Source of the DNA: CAZBLK01 sp964492715
GTDB lineage: Bacteria; Bacillota; Clostridia; Lachnospirales; WRBF01
Direction: 5' to 3'
DNA length: 64,000 nt
NCBI GenBank assembly: GCA_964492715.1
Contig: CAZBLK010000004.1
Location: forward strand, 1-64,000
The notes under the pieces are model-generated. The model was not told the DNA's origin. It saw only the letters and a list, made by a program, of their open reading frames with translations, and did no database searches. Positions 51,881-58,910 of the stretch are shown here, one piece after another; within the stretch, counting starts at the first letter, position 1, and the number at the start of each line of letters is the position of its first letter. The translations under genes were made by a program, and so were the position numbers.

Positions 51881-52162
51881 TTACAAAACTTCTGTAAAAA
51901 CATCATCAACAACTGCGTCTGTGTTTCGCTCAATAAAGCTTAAAACGTTTTGCAGCATAGAAGTTGCGTGTTCCTTGCTGCTTGAAACGCACGCAAGCCC
52001 CAAAACAATGCTTCTATGAATATCCTGCTTGTCAACTTCCGCAATTGATACATTAAATCTATGCCTAGTTTTTTCAATTATGCTTTTAACAACCATTCTT
52101 TTTTCCTTAAGAGAATATACCCATTCTGCACTCATATATACGTTTGCTGTAGCAATAAACAT
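51881..52162 (-). CDS. DUF503 family protein
   Basis: This 93-residue protein of the DUF503 (YlxP-like) family is widespread in Firmicutes, often near ribosome-maturation genes, and of unknown function. The family pattern ATANVYMSAEWVYSLKEKRMVVKSIIEKTRHRFNVSIAEVDKQDIH is clear. It is predicted to be a compact alpha/beta protein. The AGGTGAA ribosome site overlaps the edge of a large palindromic element. It stands alone here rather than in the rbfA operon where ylxP is often found. Confidence 0.88.
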   Translation of the reverse strand: MFIATANVYMSAEWVYSLKEKRMVVKSIIEKTRHRFNVSIAEVDKQDIHRSIVLGLACVSSSKEHATSMLQNVLSFIERNTDAVVDDVFTEVL

Positions 52163-52187
52163 TGTTTTTTCACCTGCTTTTTCGACT

Positions 52188-52350
52188 AGGGTCTGCTTTA
52201 AAAATAGCTTTTAGTGCATTTTCGAGAAAATTTTTTGAAGTGCGAGGAAGCGAAAACCGCACGTACCCAAAGGTACGTAAGGTTTTTGCTGACGAAGTAA
52301 TTCGGAAAATTTACCGAAAAGGCGCAAAATTGATTTTTAAAACAGCCCCT
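52188..52350. repeat. Family C large palindromic element (MITE-like)
   Basis: The left arm begins AGGGTCTGCTTTAAAAAT and the right arm, read as its reverse complement, begins AGGGGCTGTTTTAAAAATC. Complementarity continues through TTTCGAGAAAATTTT / AAAATTTACCGAAAA to the centre, where GGTACGT / ACGTACC pairs. The element is about 163 bases, non-coding, and between two genes. Confidence 0.7.
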
Positions 52351-52404
52351 AAAATAATTAATTTGTGATGGGGTGTTTAAAAAACCAACTAAAAACTTTT
52401 ACTT

Positions 52405-52923
52405 CTAATATTTTTGGTTTATATACCCATCAATAAGCGACTGTCTAGTTTCATTTAAGAAAACGCCCTCGTCCTTTAAACAGTTTAAAATCATTTTGTT
52501 TGCCGAGTGCAAAATCATTCCGTATTCCTCAATTACAATTTCAAACAAAATTCCTTTCAAATATTTTGAGCGAACTTTAATGAAATATGCTGTTACACCA
52601 CGGAAGTCTAAAAGCCGCAAAACTGAAAGCGTAGCCTTGTCCTTTTTGGTGTAAAAAAAGTTTACCTCGCCAAGCATTTCGTCTGCAAGAAGCCTATCGC
52701 CCATTGCTTCTGCCTGCACCTTTGCGTTTTTTGCCATTGCGTTGTAATACTGATAATTAAAAAGCCCTTTCTCGACCGTATCAATGTTTTTAAACGGCTT
52801 AATGTTAAGCGACAACACAGCCTCAAAGTTTCGTTCCAAATATTCCGCCTTCGACATATCTCCTTTTACATATTGGTCAATAAGTGACTGCCTGTGCCGA
52901 AAATATTTTTGTATTATGTTCAA
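52405..52923 (-). CDS. Conserved-looking protein of unknown function, 172 residues
   Basis: I do not recognise this protein with confidence. It is soluble and helical, opening MNIIQKYFRHRQSLIDQYVKGDMSKAEYLERN, with a Tyr-rich segment FNYQYYNAMAKNAKVQAEAMGD. The frame opens at ATG 52938, but GGGAGTG placed 6 bases before the TTG at 52923 supports the shorter form. It is divergent from the next gene (53015), with about 90 bases between the starts, so the two may share a control region. No function can be assigned. Confidence 0.65.
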   Translation of the reverse strand: MNIIQKYFRHRQSLIDQYVKGDMSKAEYLERNFEAVLSLNIKPFKNIDTVEKGLFNYQYYNAMAKNAKVQAEAMGDRLLADEMLGEVNFFYTKKDKATLSVLRLLDFRGVTAYFIKVRSKYLKGILFEIVIEEYGMILHSANKMILNCLKDEGVFLNETRQSLIDGYINQKY

Positions 52924-53014
52924 AATAAGCACTCCCATTAATTACATTTTGCTTTAATTTCTGCTTGTGTTAAACTACTTACAGCAAATTATAAACACAG
53001 CAGAGGAGAATTTT

Positions 53015-53443
53015 ATGACGAAAGAAGCCAAGCAGTCAGAATATGGCACATTTTTAGAATATTACGTTACAGTAATTCGTCCGCAGCTAATGGAAATTGA
53101 CCTTCTTATAAAAACGTCATGCAAAAGGCTGCCAGTTTCCGAGGCGGCAAACGCTCTTTGCCTTACAAATGACGAAGTTAAACAAATTATGCAAAACCAG
53201 CATATAAAAGCAATAAACCGCCGAAACTTCTTTAAAATAATGGAACAAGGCAGCAGCAACATATGTAAGCTTTTTAAGCGTGAAGTAGAGAGTGGCTCTC
53301 CGCACATTTATTCAAGGGAAAATATTTCATACATATATGGGCTTGAACTTTCAGAAGTAAACAAAGTTTGCGACAAGCTTAAAATAAAAGAAATTACACC
53401 CTTCACGCTTCCCGACGTTTTTTCAGAAATTCATGTGCATTAA
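53015..53443 (+). CDS. Unknown protein with possible helix-turn-helix segments, 142 residues
   Basis: I do not recognise the family. Two stretches resemble helix-turn-helix units (LPVSEAANALCLTNDEVKQIMQ and YSRENISYIYGLELSEVNKVCDKL), which suggests a DNA-binding regulator (inference). The frame opens at 52967, but AGAGGAG lies 6 bases before the ATG at 53015. It is divergent from the gene at 52405-52923. A hairpin with a T-run follows the stop. There are no membrane segments. Confidence 0.6.
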   Translation: MTKEAKQSEYGTFLEYYVTVIRPQLMEIDLLIKTSCKRLPVSEAANALCLTNDEVKQIMQNQHIKAINRRNFFKIMEQGSSNICKLFKREVESGSPHIYSRENISYIYGLELSEVNKVCDKLKIKEITPFTLPDVFSEIHVH

Positions 53444-53462
53444 AAATATTAAAAACACAAAT

Positions 53463-53507
53463 GGGGCGGTAGCAAAAAACTTTTATTGTCTTTTGCTATG
53501 CCCCTTT
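53463..53507 (+). terminator. Terminator after the 142-residue gene
   Basis: GGGGC, then TAGCAAAA, pair with TTTTGCTA, then GCCCC, with a 13-base loop. A short TTT follows. It is a stable, gapped stem. Confidence 0.6.
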
Positions 53508-53518
53508 GCATTACATTA

Positions 53519-53615
53519 CTTTAGCAATTCTGTTTTTAATCGACATTTTTTAAGCTTCCAAACGGCTGACGTTTGGCTTACTTATTCCAATGTAGTTAAA
53601 AGGAGACTGCTATAA
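53519..53615. repeat. Family B palindromic repeat, copy 2
   Basis: It shares TAGCAATTCTGTTTTTAAT, GACATT, TTAAGCTT and a CAAACGGCTGACGTTTGGCTT hairpin with the copy at 2648-2787. The right end GACTGCTATAA is inverted to the left end. Confidence 0.65.
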
Positions 53616-53849
53616 ACGCTTGTTTTTTAACCTCGTATCGATTTTTTAGTTCTTTAGTGCTTGTAAGTAAATTCAAACACTAAGTCGTCTAAGTACCGCT
53701 TGAATATTTTCGATACAAAATTATATTTCCCTTTTTTTAAAAAATAATTCTAAAATAGCAATAATCAAATTTAAAATTTTTAGTTTTTAAAATAGTATCC
53801 TCGCCCAAACTTTGCTAAGTAAGAACGAGGACACAATAAGCCTCTCGAA
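53616..53849. other. AT-rich gap between family B repeat and efp
   Basis: No gene is visible. A palindromic pair GTATCGA / TCGATAC (about 53635 to 53715) bounds 80 bases of AT-rich sequence. A weak hairpin TCCTCG / CGAGGA (about 53795-53831) lies just past the efp stop and may serve as its terminator. Confidence 0.45.
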
Positions 53850-54407
53850 TTAAGCTCTGCCCAAATATTCGCCATTTCTTGTATCAATTTTAATAACATC
53901 GTCTACGTTTACAAATAGAGGTACGTTTACGTTTGCACCTGTTTCAACGGTAGCAGGCTTTGTTGCGCCTTGTGCTGTGTCGCCCTTAAAGCCTGGCTCA
54001 GTTTCAATAACTTTAAGCTCTACAAACGTAGGCGGCTCTATGCCAAAAACTTTGCCGTTGTGCGAAAGCACTTTAACCATTTCATTTTCCTTAACAAACT
54101 TCAAAGTGTCGCCAATGTCCGACGCATTTACTGCGCTTTGCTCATACGTTTCTGTGTCCATAAAGTGGTAAAGCTCGCCGTCGTTGTACAAATATTGCAT
54201 GTCTACACGGTCAATATGTGCCTTTGGCATTTTTTCTGATGGTCTGAATGTACGTTCTACAATGCTTCCTGTAACAAGGTTTTTAATTTTTGTTCTTACA
54301 AAGGCTGCACCTTTGCCTGGCTTAACGTGCTGGAACTCTTGAATAACAAAAATACCGCCATCAAACTCTATAGTTATGCCGTTTCTAAATTCGCCTGCTG
54401 AAATCAT
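53850..54407 (-). CDS. efp: Elongation factor P
   Basis: EF-P relieves ribosome stalling at polyproline. The 185-residue, three-domain protein has the tip loop KPGKGAAF with the Lys at about residue 33, which is usually modified. The C-terminal OB domain has DTRNGEYLGRA at the end. It ends the shikimate-cluster strand. A GGDEF gene stands upstream where pepP is often found in related bacteria. The DUF3048 protein's TPTPPP run and the VWA linker show that polyproline substrates exist in this genome. Confidence 0.96.
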   Translation of the reverse strand: MISAGEFRNGITIEFDGGIFVIQEFQHVKPGKGAAFVRTKIKNLVTGSIVERTFRPSEKMPKAHIDRVDMQYLYNDGELYHFMDTETYEQSAVNASDIGDTLKFVKENEMVKVLSHNGKVFGIEPPTFVELKVIETEPGFKGDTAQGATKPATVETGANVNVPLFVNVDDVIKIDTRNGEYLGRA

Positions 54408-54511
54408 AACAGCTGTTCCTCCTTGGAGATTCTAATTTGCTTGCAAAGGGATTATAAACTAAAACTAGTCATTTTTCAATAGTAAAAACGAAATTTATAG
54501 GTTGTTTAACC

Positions 54512-55837
54512 CTAACTATGTTTATTATCGTTCAATTGACTATTTTCATGCCCAAAAAAAACTTCATCGCCCCAAACTGTATACCTGTTTCGCCCGCCTC
54601 TTTTTGACATATAAAGTGCCTTGTCAGCGTTTTCTATATATTTACTAATTGCATAGTCTTCGTTTGTATCTGGAATTACTGTAAAAACGCCTTGCGAAAC
54701 TGTAACCGTGTCTTTTACTTTGCTCCCCTTATGCTCAATGTTAAGTTCCGAAACATTTTCTGCAATGTTTTTTGCAATACGTACAGCGCCGTATGTATCT
54801 GTATTTTTTAAAAGAATAAGAATTTCTTCGCCGCCGTAACGTATTACAATATCAAAAGCCCTTTTGCACGCCGAACGTATAGCGCTGGCAATGTCAGAAA
54901 TGCACTTATCACCTTTTTGATGCCCATAAGTGTCGTTGTACGACTTAAAGAAGTCGATATCAAGCAAAATTATAGAAAGTGGCTGCCTGTTTCTTCGTGC
55001 TTCTTTAACTAGCAATGGGTAAATATGGTCATAGTATGTTCGGTTGTACATTCCTGTAAGTGCATCAGTAAATGAAACTGTCTTTAAAAGCCTGGAATAT
55101 TTAATTCCATTAATTGTAAACAAAATAATAAATAAAGCCGTAGGTAAAATAAAAGTAAAAAGCAAAGCAATTGTAGTTTGCCTTCTATACCCCAAAATTT
55201 TTGAAAATTTTATGTCAACGCCAATAATGCCTGCATAACTTCCTTCTACCGTATAAATTGGCGCAAAGCCCGAAACGTGTTCTCCCATATAGTCGTTCAC
55301 AAATTGATATGTAGCTTTTTTTTCGTTGAATATGTTTTCTATAAATTCATAGGCATACTCATACCTGTTTTTGTCCTCGAAATAACTTGGGTCGGTTTCA
55401 AATGGGTGCCAGCCTAAATAAATGTCAAGTAAATAAACTGTGTTTAACGGCGTTCCAACTGGAAGGTCGTATTTTTCCTTGTCTTCATCTGCAACAAAAT
55501 ATTTATATTCATCTGGCTGTAAAACTTTGTACATGTAAATGTTGCTTACTTCGTCGTTACCCATGCTTACATCTTTAAACAAGCTTTGAAGGTTTTTGTT
55601 TGTTTCGTTTTCGTTTAGCTCTGAAAACTTAATACTTTCAAGCTCTAAAACTTCTGCATCAGTTAGCTTTAACGCATTTGAAGTAAGAGCAGCAAAGTCT
55701 ACAGCCTTTTGCCCTAGCACTTTAAAATATCTGTCCTGCAAAAATTTAATGCCAACAACAAAAAAAATTGTTGCAAAAGACAGGTATATAACAGCTAAAA
55801 CAATTGCTATTGTAATATGCGCATTCTTTTTTTTCAT
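54512..55837 (-). CDS. Diguanylate cyclase with extracytoplasmic sensor domain
   Basis: This 441-residue protein has an N-terminal helix (about 8-30), an extracytoplasmic sensor of about 200 residues (Cache-like, VAFAALTSNALKLTDAEVL... to GIIGVDIKFSKIL), a second helix (about 232-256) and a GGDEF domain (about 265-425). The active-site loop reads RYGGEEI, with Ile in place of the usual Phe. The inhibitory RAFD lies five residues before GGEE. GAGGTAG precedes the ATG. Whether the Ile variant is fully active is unclear. The gene interrupts the aroQ-efp interval. Confidence 0.88.
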   Translation of the reverse strand: MKKKNAHITIAIVLAVIYLSFATIFFVVGIKFLQDRYFKVLGQKAVDFAALTSNALKLTDAEVLELESIKFSELNENETNKNLQSLFKDVSMGNDEVSNIYMYKVLQPDEYKYFVADEDKEKYDLPVGTPLNTVYLLDIYLGWHPFETDPSYFEDKNRYEYAYEFIENIFNEKKATYQFVNDYMGEHVSGFAPIYTVEGSYAGIIGVDIKFSKILGYRRQTTIALLFTFILPTALFIILFTINGIKYSRLLKTVSFTDALTGMYNRTYYDHIYPLLVKEARRNRQPLSIILLDIDFFKSYNDTYGHQKGDKCISDIASAIRSACKRAFDIVIRYGGEEILILLKNTDTYGAVRIAKNIAENVSELNIEHKGSKVKDTVTVSQGVFTVIPDTNEDYAISKYIENADKALYMSKRGGRNRYTVWGDEVFFGHENSQLNDNKHS

Positions 55838-55950
55838 ATACTACCTCTAACCTGCTTTTATCTTTATGCTTAATAACCTTCCATATCAATTCAATTAAAA
55901 CTCTTTACAAAATGCTTTGCTTCTATTTTTATTTTCTTTGTTTTTTCTTT

Positions 55951-56112
55951 AGGGTGTATCCGATAATTATAAGTTTTGCACAAATCGAGCAGTTTTTTTG
56001 TCTGACGAGGCAGAATTTCGCAGGCATAACTAGAAGTTAGACAAGAAATTCTAACGAAGTCAGGCGGAAAAACTGCCGATTTTGTGCAAATTTTATTTGT
56101 CGGATAGACCCT
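55951..56112. repeat. Palindromic MITE-like element, 162 bases
   Basis: Left AGGGTGTATCCGATAA and right AGGGTCTATCCGACAA (reverse complement) are near-identical ends. Pairing continues through TTGCACAAA(A)TCG and CAGTTTTT.. on both arms to a GAATTTC/GAAATTC centre. The element starts AGGG like that at 52188, but its interior differs. Confidence 0.75.
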
Positions 56113-56128
56113 AGTTACTCTAATTACA

Positions 56129-56566
56129 TTATTTTTGTAGCTGAATTAATGCTTGAACTGCCAAAACATAAGAATACCAAGAAAAACCAGATATCTGTCC
56201 GACACAAACCGGCGCAACTACAGATTTGTGCCTAAACTCTTCCCTTGCGTAAACGTTTGACAAATGCACCTCTGCAACAGGGGTGGAAACAGAAGCAACT
56301 GCATCACGAATTGCATAGCTGTAGTGAGTGAAAGCCCCTGCATTTAGAACTATGCCAAAAAAACCCTCGTTGTGCGCCTTTTGTATTTCATCAATAATTT
56401 TGCCTTCGCAGTTCGACTGGAAAAAGCCTAATAAAACACCCATGTCTTGACACGCTTCAATTATTAAGGTGTTAACTTCTTCTAGCGTAAAACTGCCGTA
56501 AACTTCGGGTTGCCTTACACCTAAAAAATTTAGGTTTGGGCCGTTAATTATTTTTATACGCTTCAT
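56129..56566 (-). CDS. aroQ: Type II 3-dehydroquinate dehydratase
   Basis: This is the third step of the shikimate pathway. The 145-residue protein has the family signature INGPNLNFLGVRQPEVYGS, with Tyr in YGS, FFQSNCEGKIIDEIQKA, a catalytic His in VLNAGAFTHYSYAIRDA and the second EVHLSN motif. The ATG overlaps the aroK end by 23 bases and follows GAGGAATT. It is the last of the aroE-comFB-aroK-aroQ unit on the minus strand. Confidence 0.96.
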   Translation of the reverse strand: MKRIKIINGPNLNFLGVRQPEVYGSFTLEEVNTLIIEACQDMGVLLGFFQSNCEGKIIDEIQKAHNEGFFGIVLNAGAFTHYSYAIRDAVASVSTPVAEVHLSNVYAREEFRHKSVVAPVCVGQISGFSWYSYVLAVQALIQLQK

Positions 56567-57077
56567 AATTCCTCAACCTTTTAATAATTTCAAAAACTAC
56601 TTCGCTAACTTCCATATTAGAAACATCTATTTGTATGTCGCTGTTAATTAAATATAAAGGCTCTCGCTCGGCAAGAAGGTTTTTTATTGTTCCGTAAACA
56701 TCATCTACCATAAGAAGCGGTCTATCAGTTTTTCCTTGACAATTTCTATGTATTTTGTCAACATTAGCTTTTAAGTAAATTACAACACTGCCTTGTTTTA
56801 AAATTTTAAATTGTTCACTGTGCTTTACAGCACCGCCCCCACATGATACAACAACATTTTCTAGCGTGCTTACATGAAGCAATGCTTCTTTTTCAAGTTT
56901 TCTAAAATAATGTTCCCCATATTTTTCAAATATACAGGGAACATCTAGTTTTGCTTTATTTTGAATTAATTGGTCGGTGTCAACAAACGTCACGTTTAAA
57001 GCTTTAGAAAGCTCGAAGCCACAAGTTGTTTTGCCGCAGCACATAAAGCCGATAAGTACAATTTTTTTACTTTTCAT
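56544..57077 (-). CDS. aroK: Shikimate kinase
   Basis: Shikimate kinase phosphorylates shikimate at the 3-OH. The 177-residue protein has a P-loop with GFMCCGKTT near residues 10-18, where GxxGxGKT is usual, so Gly-13 of the loop is Cys. The shikimate-binding VDTDQLIQ segment, CGGGAVKHSE and the lid RPLLMVDD are present. The overlap with aroQ suggests coupling. The unusual Cys-Cys in the P-loop is worth noting but does not remove the Lys or Thr. The identification is secure. Confidence 0.93.
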   Translation of the reverse strand: MKSKKIVLIGFMCCGKTTCGFELSKALNVTFVDTDQLIQNKAKLDVPCIFEKYGEHYFRKLEKEALLHVSTLENVVVSCGGGAVKHSEQFKILKQGSVVIYLKANVDKIHRNCQGKTDRPLLMVDDVYGTIKNLLAEREPLYLINSDIQIDVSNMEVSEVVFEIIKRLRNYEAYKNN

Positions 57078-57097
57078 TTTAATCTTCTTTAATCTTT

Positions 57098-57370
57098 TTA
57101 ATCTTCGTGGCGAGGGTTTTTGCTAACCATAGAAGACGCCTTAGTAATTGATGCAATTATATCAACCTCAAATTGGTTTTGCAATGAAGAAAGCTTTGTG
57201 TAAAACTGCCCTTTTCTAGTTACAACATACTTTGGAGGTAAATTATTTAAAACAATTGCCTTTACATCTAAAATGCACGACTCACAAGTGCAACTGTTTA
57301 TGCGCTTTAACACTGGAATAATTAGGTCATCTACACAGTCTTCCATATAATTTTTAAGAATAGCAGGCAT
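57098..57370 (-). CDS. ComFB-family protein
   Basis: This 90-residue protein is of the late competence ComFB family, associated with competence in Bacillus and with c-di-nucleotide binding in some other lineages. The family pattern NYMEDCVDDLIIPVLKRINSCTCESCILDVKAIVLNNLPPKYVVTRKGQFY is clear. Cys28, Cys30 and Cys33 form a probable zinc or redox group. It sits between aroE and aroK, so it is probably co-transcribed with them. A function in aromatic synthesis is not implied. Confidence 0.85.
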   Translation of the reverse strand: MPAILKNYMEDCVDDLIIPVLKRINSCTCESCILDVKAIVLNNLPPKYVVTRKGQFYTKLSSLQNQFEVDIIASITKASSMVSKNPRHED

Positions 57371-57438
57371 ATATAGTCCTCCTTAATTTGATTAACTTAA
57401 ACCGTTTTCTGCTTTAATGGCAACAGAAACAGATTTAT

Positions 57439-58314
57439 TTATTTAACCGAGAATAAAGCCAACTCAGCTTTAACCTCGTTTGAAATCCTTTTCGCAAAAT
57501 ACATTGACAAATTAACATTGTGCCATACTTCATAAGCTTTAATAGCCTGAAATATTAAAATATCAAAGCCATTAATTGCTTGACGTTTACACATTTTAGC
57601 CTGCTTTAAAAAAAATGTTTCCCACGGGGTATATATAAAGTCAATTGCAGTATTTACATTTTCAAAAAAAGCCTTGTCTTTTACAGGTGAACGCCCTTCG
57701 TTTGCAGAAAAGCCAAGAGATGTAGTTTGAATAGCAAGTTCAAACTGTGCACCTTCTACATCTTTTTCATCTACACACACCATGGCATTTATATTATAAT
57801 ACGTTCTTATATGGTTAGCAAGTAATTTTGCATTTTCAATTGTACGATTTATTATTACAATTTGTGAAGCCTTTTGTTCGGCGGCGTAAACCGAAGCGGC
57901 ATAAGCACTTCCACCTGCCCCAAATATTACAACTGGCTTTCCAGTTATAGAAACAGAAGCTGCCTCCAAAGTCATTGCAAGCCCCAAAATGTCAGTGTTG
58001 TACCCTACGTAGCCATGCTTTTCACGTTTTAGCGTGTTAACTGCACCAACACGCTTTGCCGCTTCGTCTATGTCACTAAGAAATGGCATAACACTTTGCT
58101 TATGAGGAATTGTTACGTTTAACCCCATAATTCCAAGGGAAAATGCGCCTTCTATAGCCGACTTTAAGCTGCTGTTTTCAACTTGGAACGGCAAGTAAGC
58201 AATATTTTTAGAAAGTGCTTCCGCTATTTTTTTATGTATAAGCGGCGAAAGTGTGTGCTTTATGGGGCTTCCAATTACACCGTAAACTAAAGTTTCACCG
58301 TTAATTTCGCTCAA
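57439..58314 (-). CDS. aroE: Shikimate dehydrogenase
   Basis: Shikimate dehydrogenase is an NADPH-dependent reductase that makes shikimate. The 291-residue protein has the substrate-binding GVIGSPIKHTLSP near 15 and the catalytic Lys in GLNVTIPHKQSVMPF. The nucleotide motif VIFGAGGSAYAAS and NTDILGLAMTLE follow. The frame is open 14 codons further upstream, overlapping yqeG. AGGTGAT before the TTG at 58314 gives a non-overlapping start, which I prefer. The end is followed by comFB. Confidence 0.94.
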   Translation of the reverse strand: MSEINGETLVYGVIGSPIKHTLSPLIHKKIAEALSKNIAYLPFQVENSSLKSAIEGAFSLGIMGLNVTIPHKQSVMPFLSDIDEAAKRVGAVNTLKREKHGYVGYNTDILGLAMTLEAASVSITGKPVVIFGAGGSAYAASVYAAEQKASQIVIINRTIENAKLLANHIRTYYNINAMVCVDEKDVEGAQFELAIQTTSLGFSANEGRSPVKDKAFFENVNTAIDFIYTPWETFFLKQAKMCKRQAINGFDILIFQAIKAYEVWHNVNLSMYFAKRISNEVKAELALFSVK

Positions 58315-58330
58315 ACTATCACCTAACTTC

Positions 58331-58855
58331 CTATTTTGCACCAAATGTTTTAACACCTTTGCTTTTTCGTAAGTAGCTGTTTACAACTACACGTTCCACC
58401 CCTCGTTTAAGCCTAACTGTAAACTCGTCACGCTCGGAAACTGGCTTAACCAAAATTGTGTAAATTCCAAACCTGTTTCCGCACCAAACGTCAGTAAAAA
58501 CTTGGTCGCCTATTAAAGCTGTGTTTTCAAAGTTTCCACCCAAAAGACATAACGCTTTTTTAAGCCCTGCCGCCCAAGGTTTTTTTGCGCTGTAAACGTA
58601 TGGCACGCCTATGCCTATGTTAAACCCCTCTACCCTTGCTTTGTTGTTGTTTGACAAAAGGCAGACAGAAAAGCCAAGCTCTTTAAGCTGTGAAAAAAGT
58701 TTGATTATACGCTCTGTAGGCTCTTTTACATCATGCGGAACAAGAGTGTTGTCTATGTCGAATATCAAATTACGGAAACCTTTTTTGTAAAGCATGTTGT
58801 AGTCTATTTTAAAAATTGAATCCAAGTAAAGTTTTGGGTAAAACCGTTTAAGCAT
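58331..58855 (-). CDS. YqeG-family HAD-type phosphatase
   Basis: This 174-residue protein is of the YqeG subgroup of HAD superfamily IIIA phosphatases, usually next to aroE and yqeH in Firmicutes. The HAD motif 1 DIDNTLVPHD is near 32, motif 2 LLSNNNKARVEG follows, and motif 3/4 IGDQVFTDVWCGN are intact. The ATG at 58855 is preceded by AAGGAGAG; a longer frame overlapping addA lacks a site. The physiological substrate is unknown. It connects addA to the shikimate genes on the same strand. Confidence 0.9.
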   Translation of the reverse strand: MLKRFYPKLYLDSIFKIDYNMLYKKGFRNLIFDIDNTLVPHDVKEPTERIIKLFSQLKELGFSVCLLSNNNKARVEGFNIGIGVPYVYSAKKPWAAGLKKALCLLGGNFENTALIGDQVFTDVWCGNRFGIYTILVKPVSERDEFTVRLKRGVERVVVNSYLRKSKGVKTFGAK

Positions 58856-58910
58856 TTGTAAACTCTCCTTACGGAATAATTGTGCCAGTTGATAAAGTAT
58901 AAGACATTTT

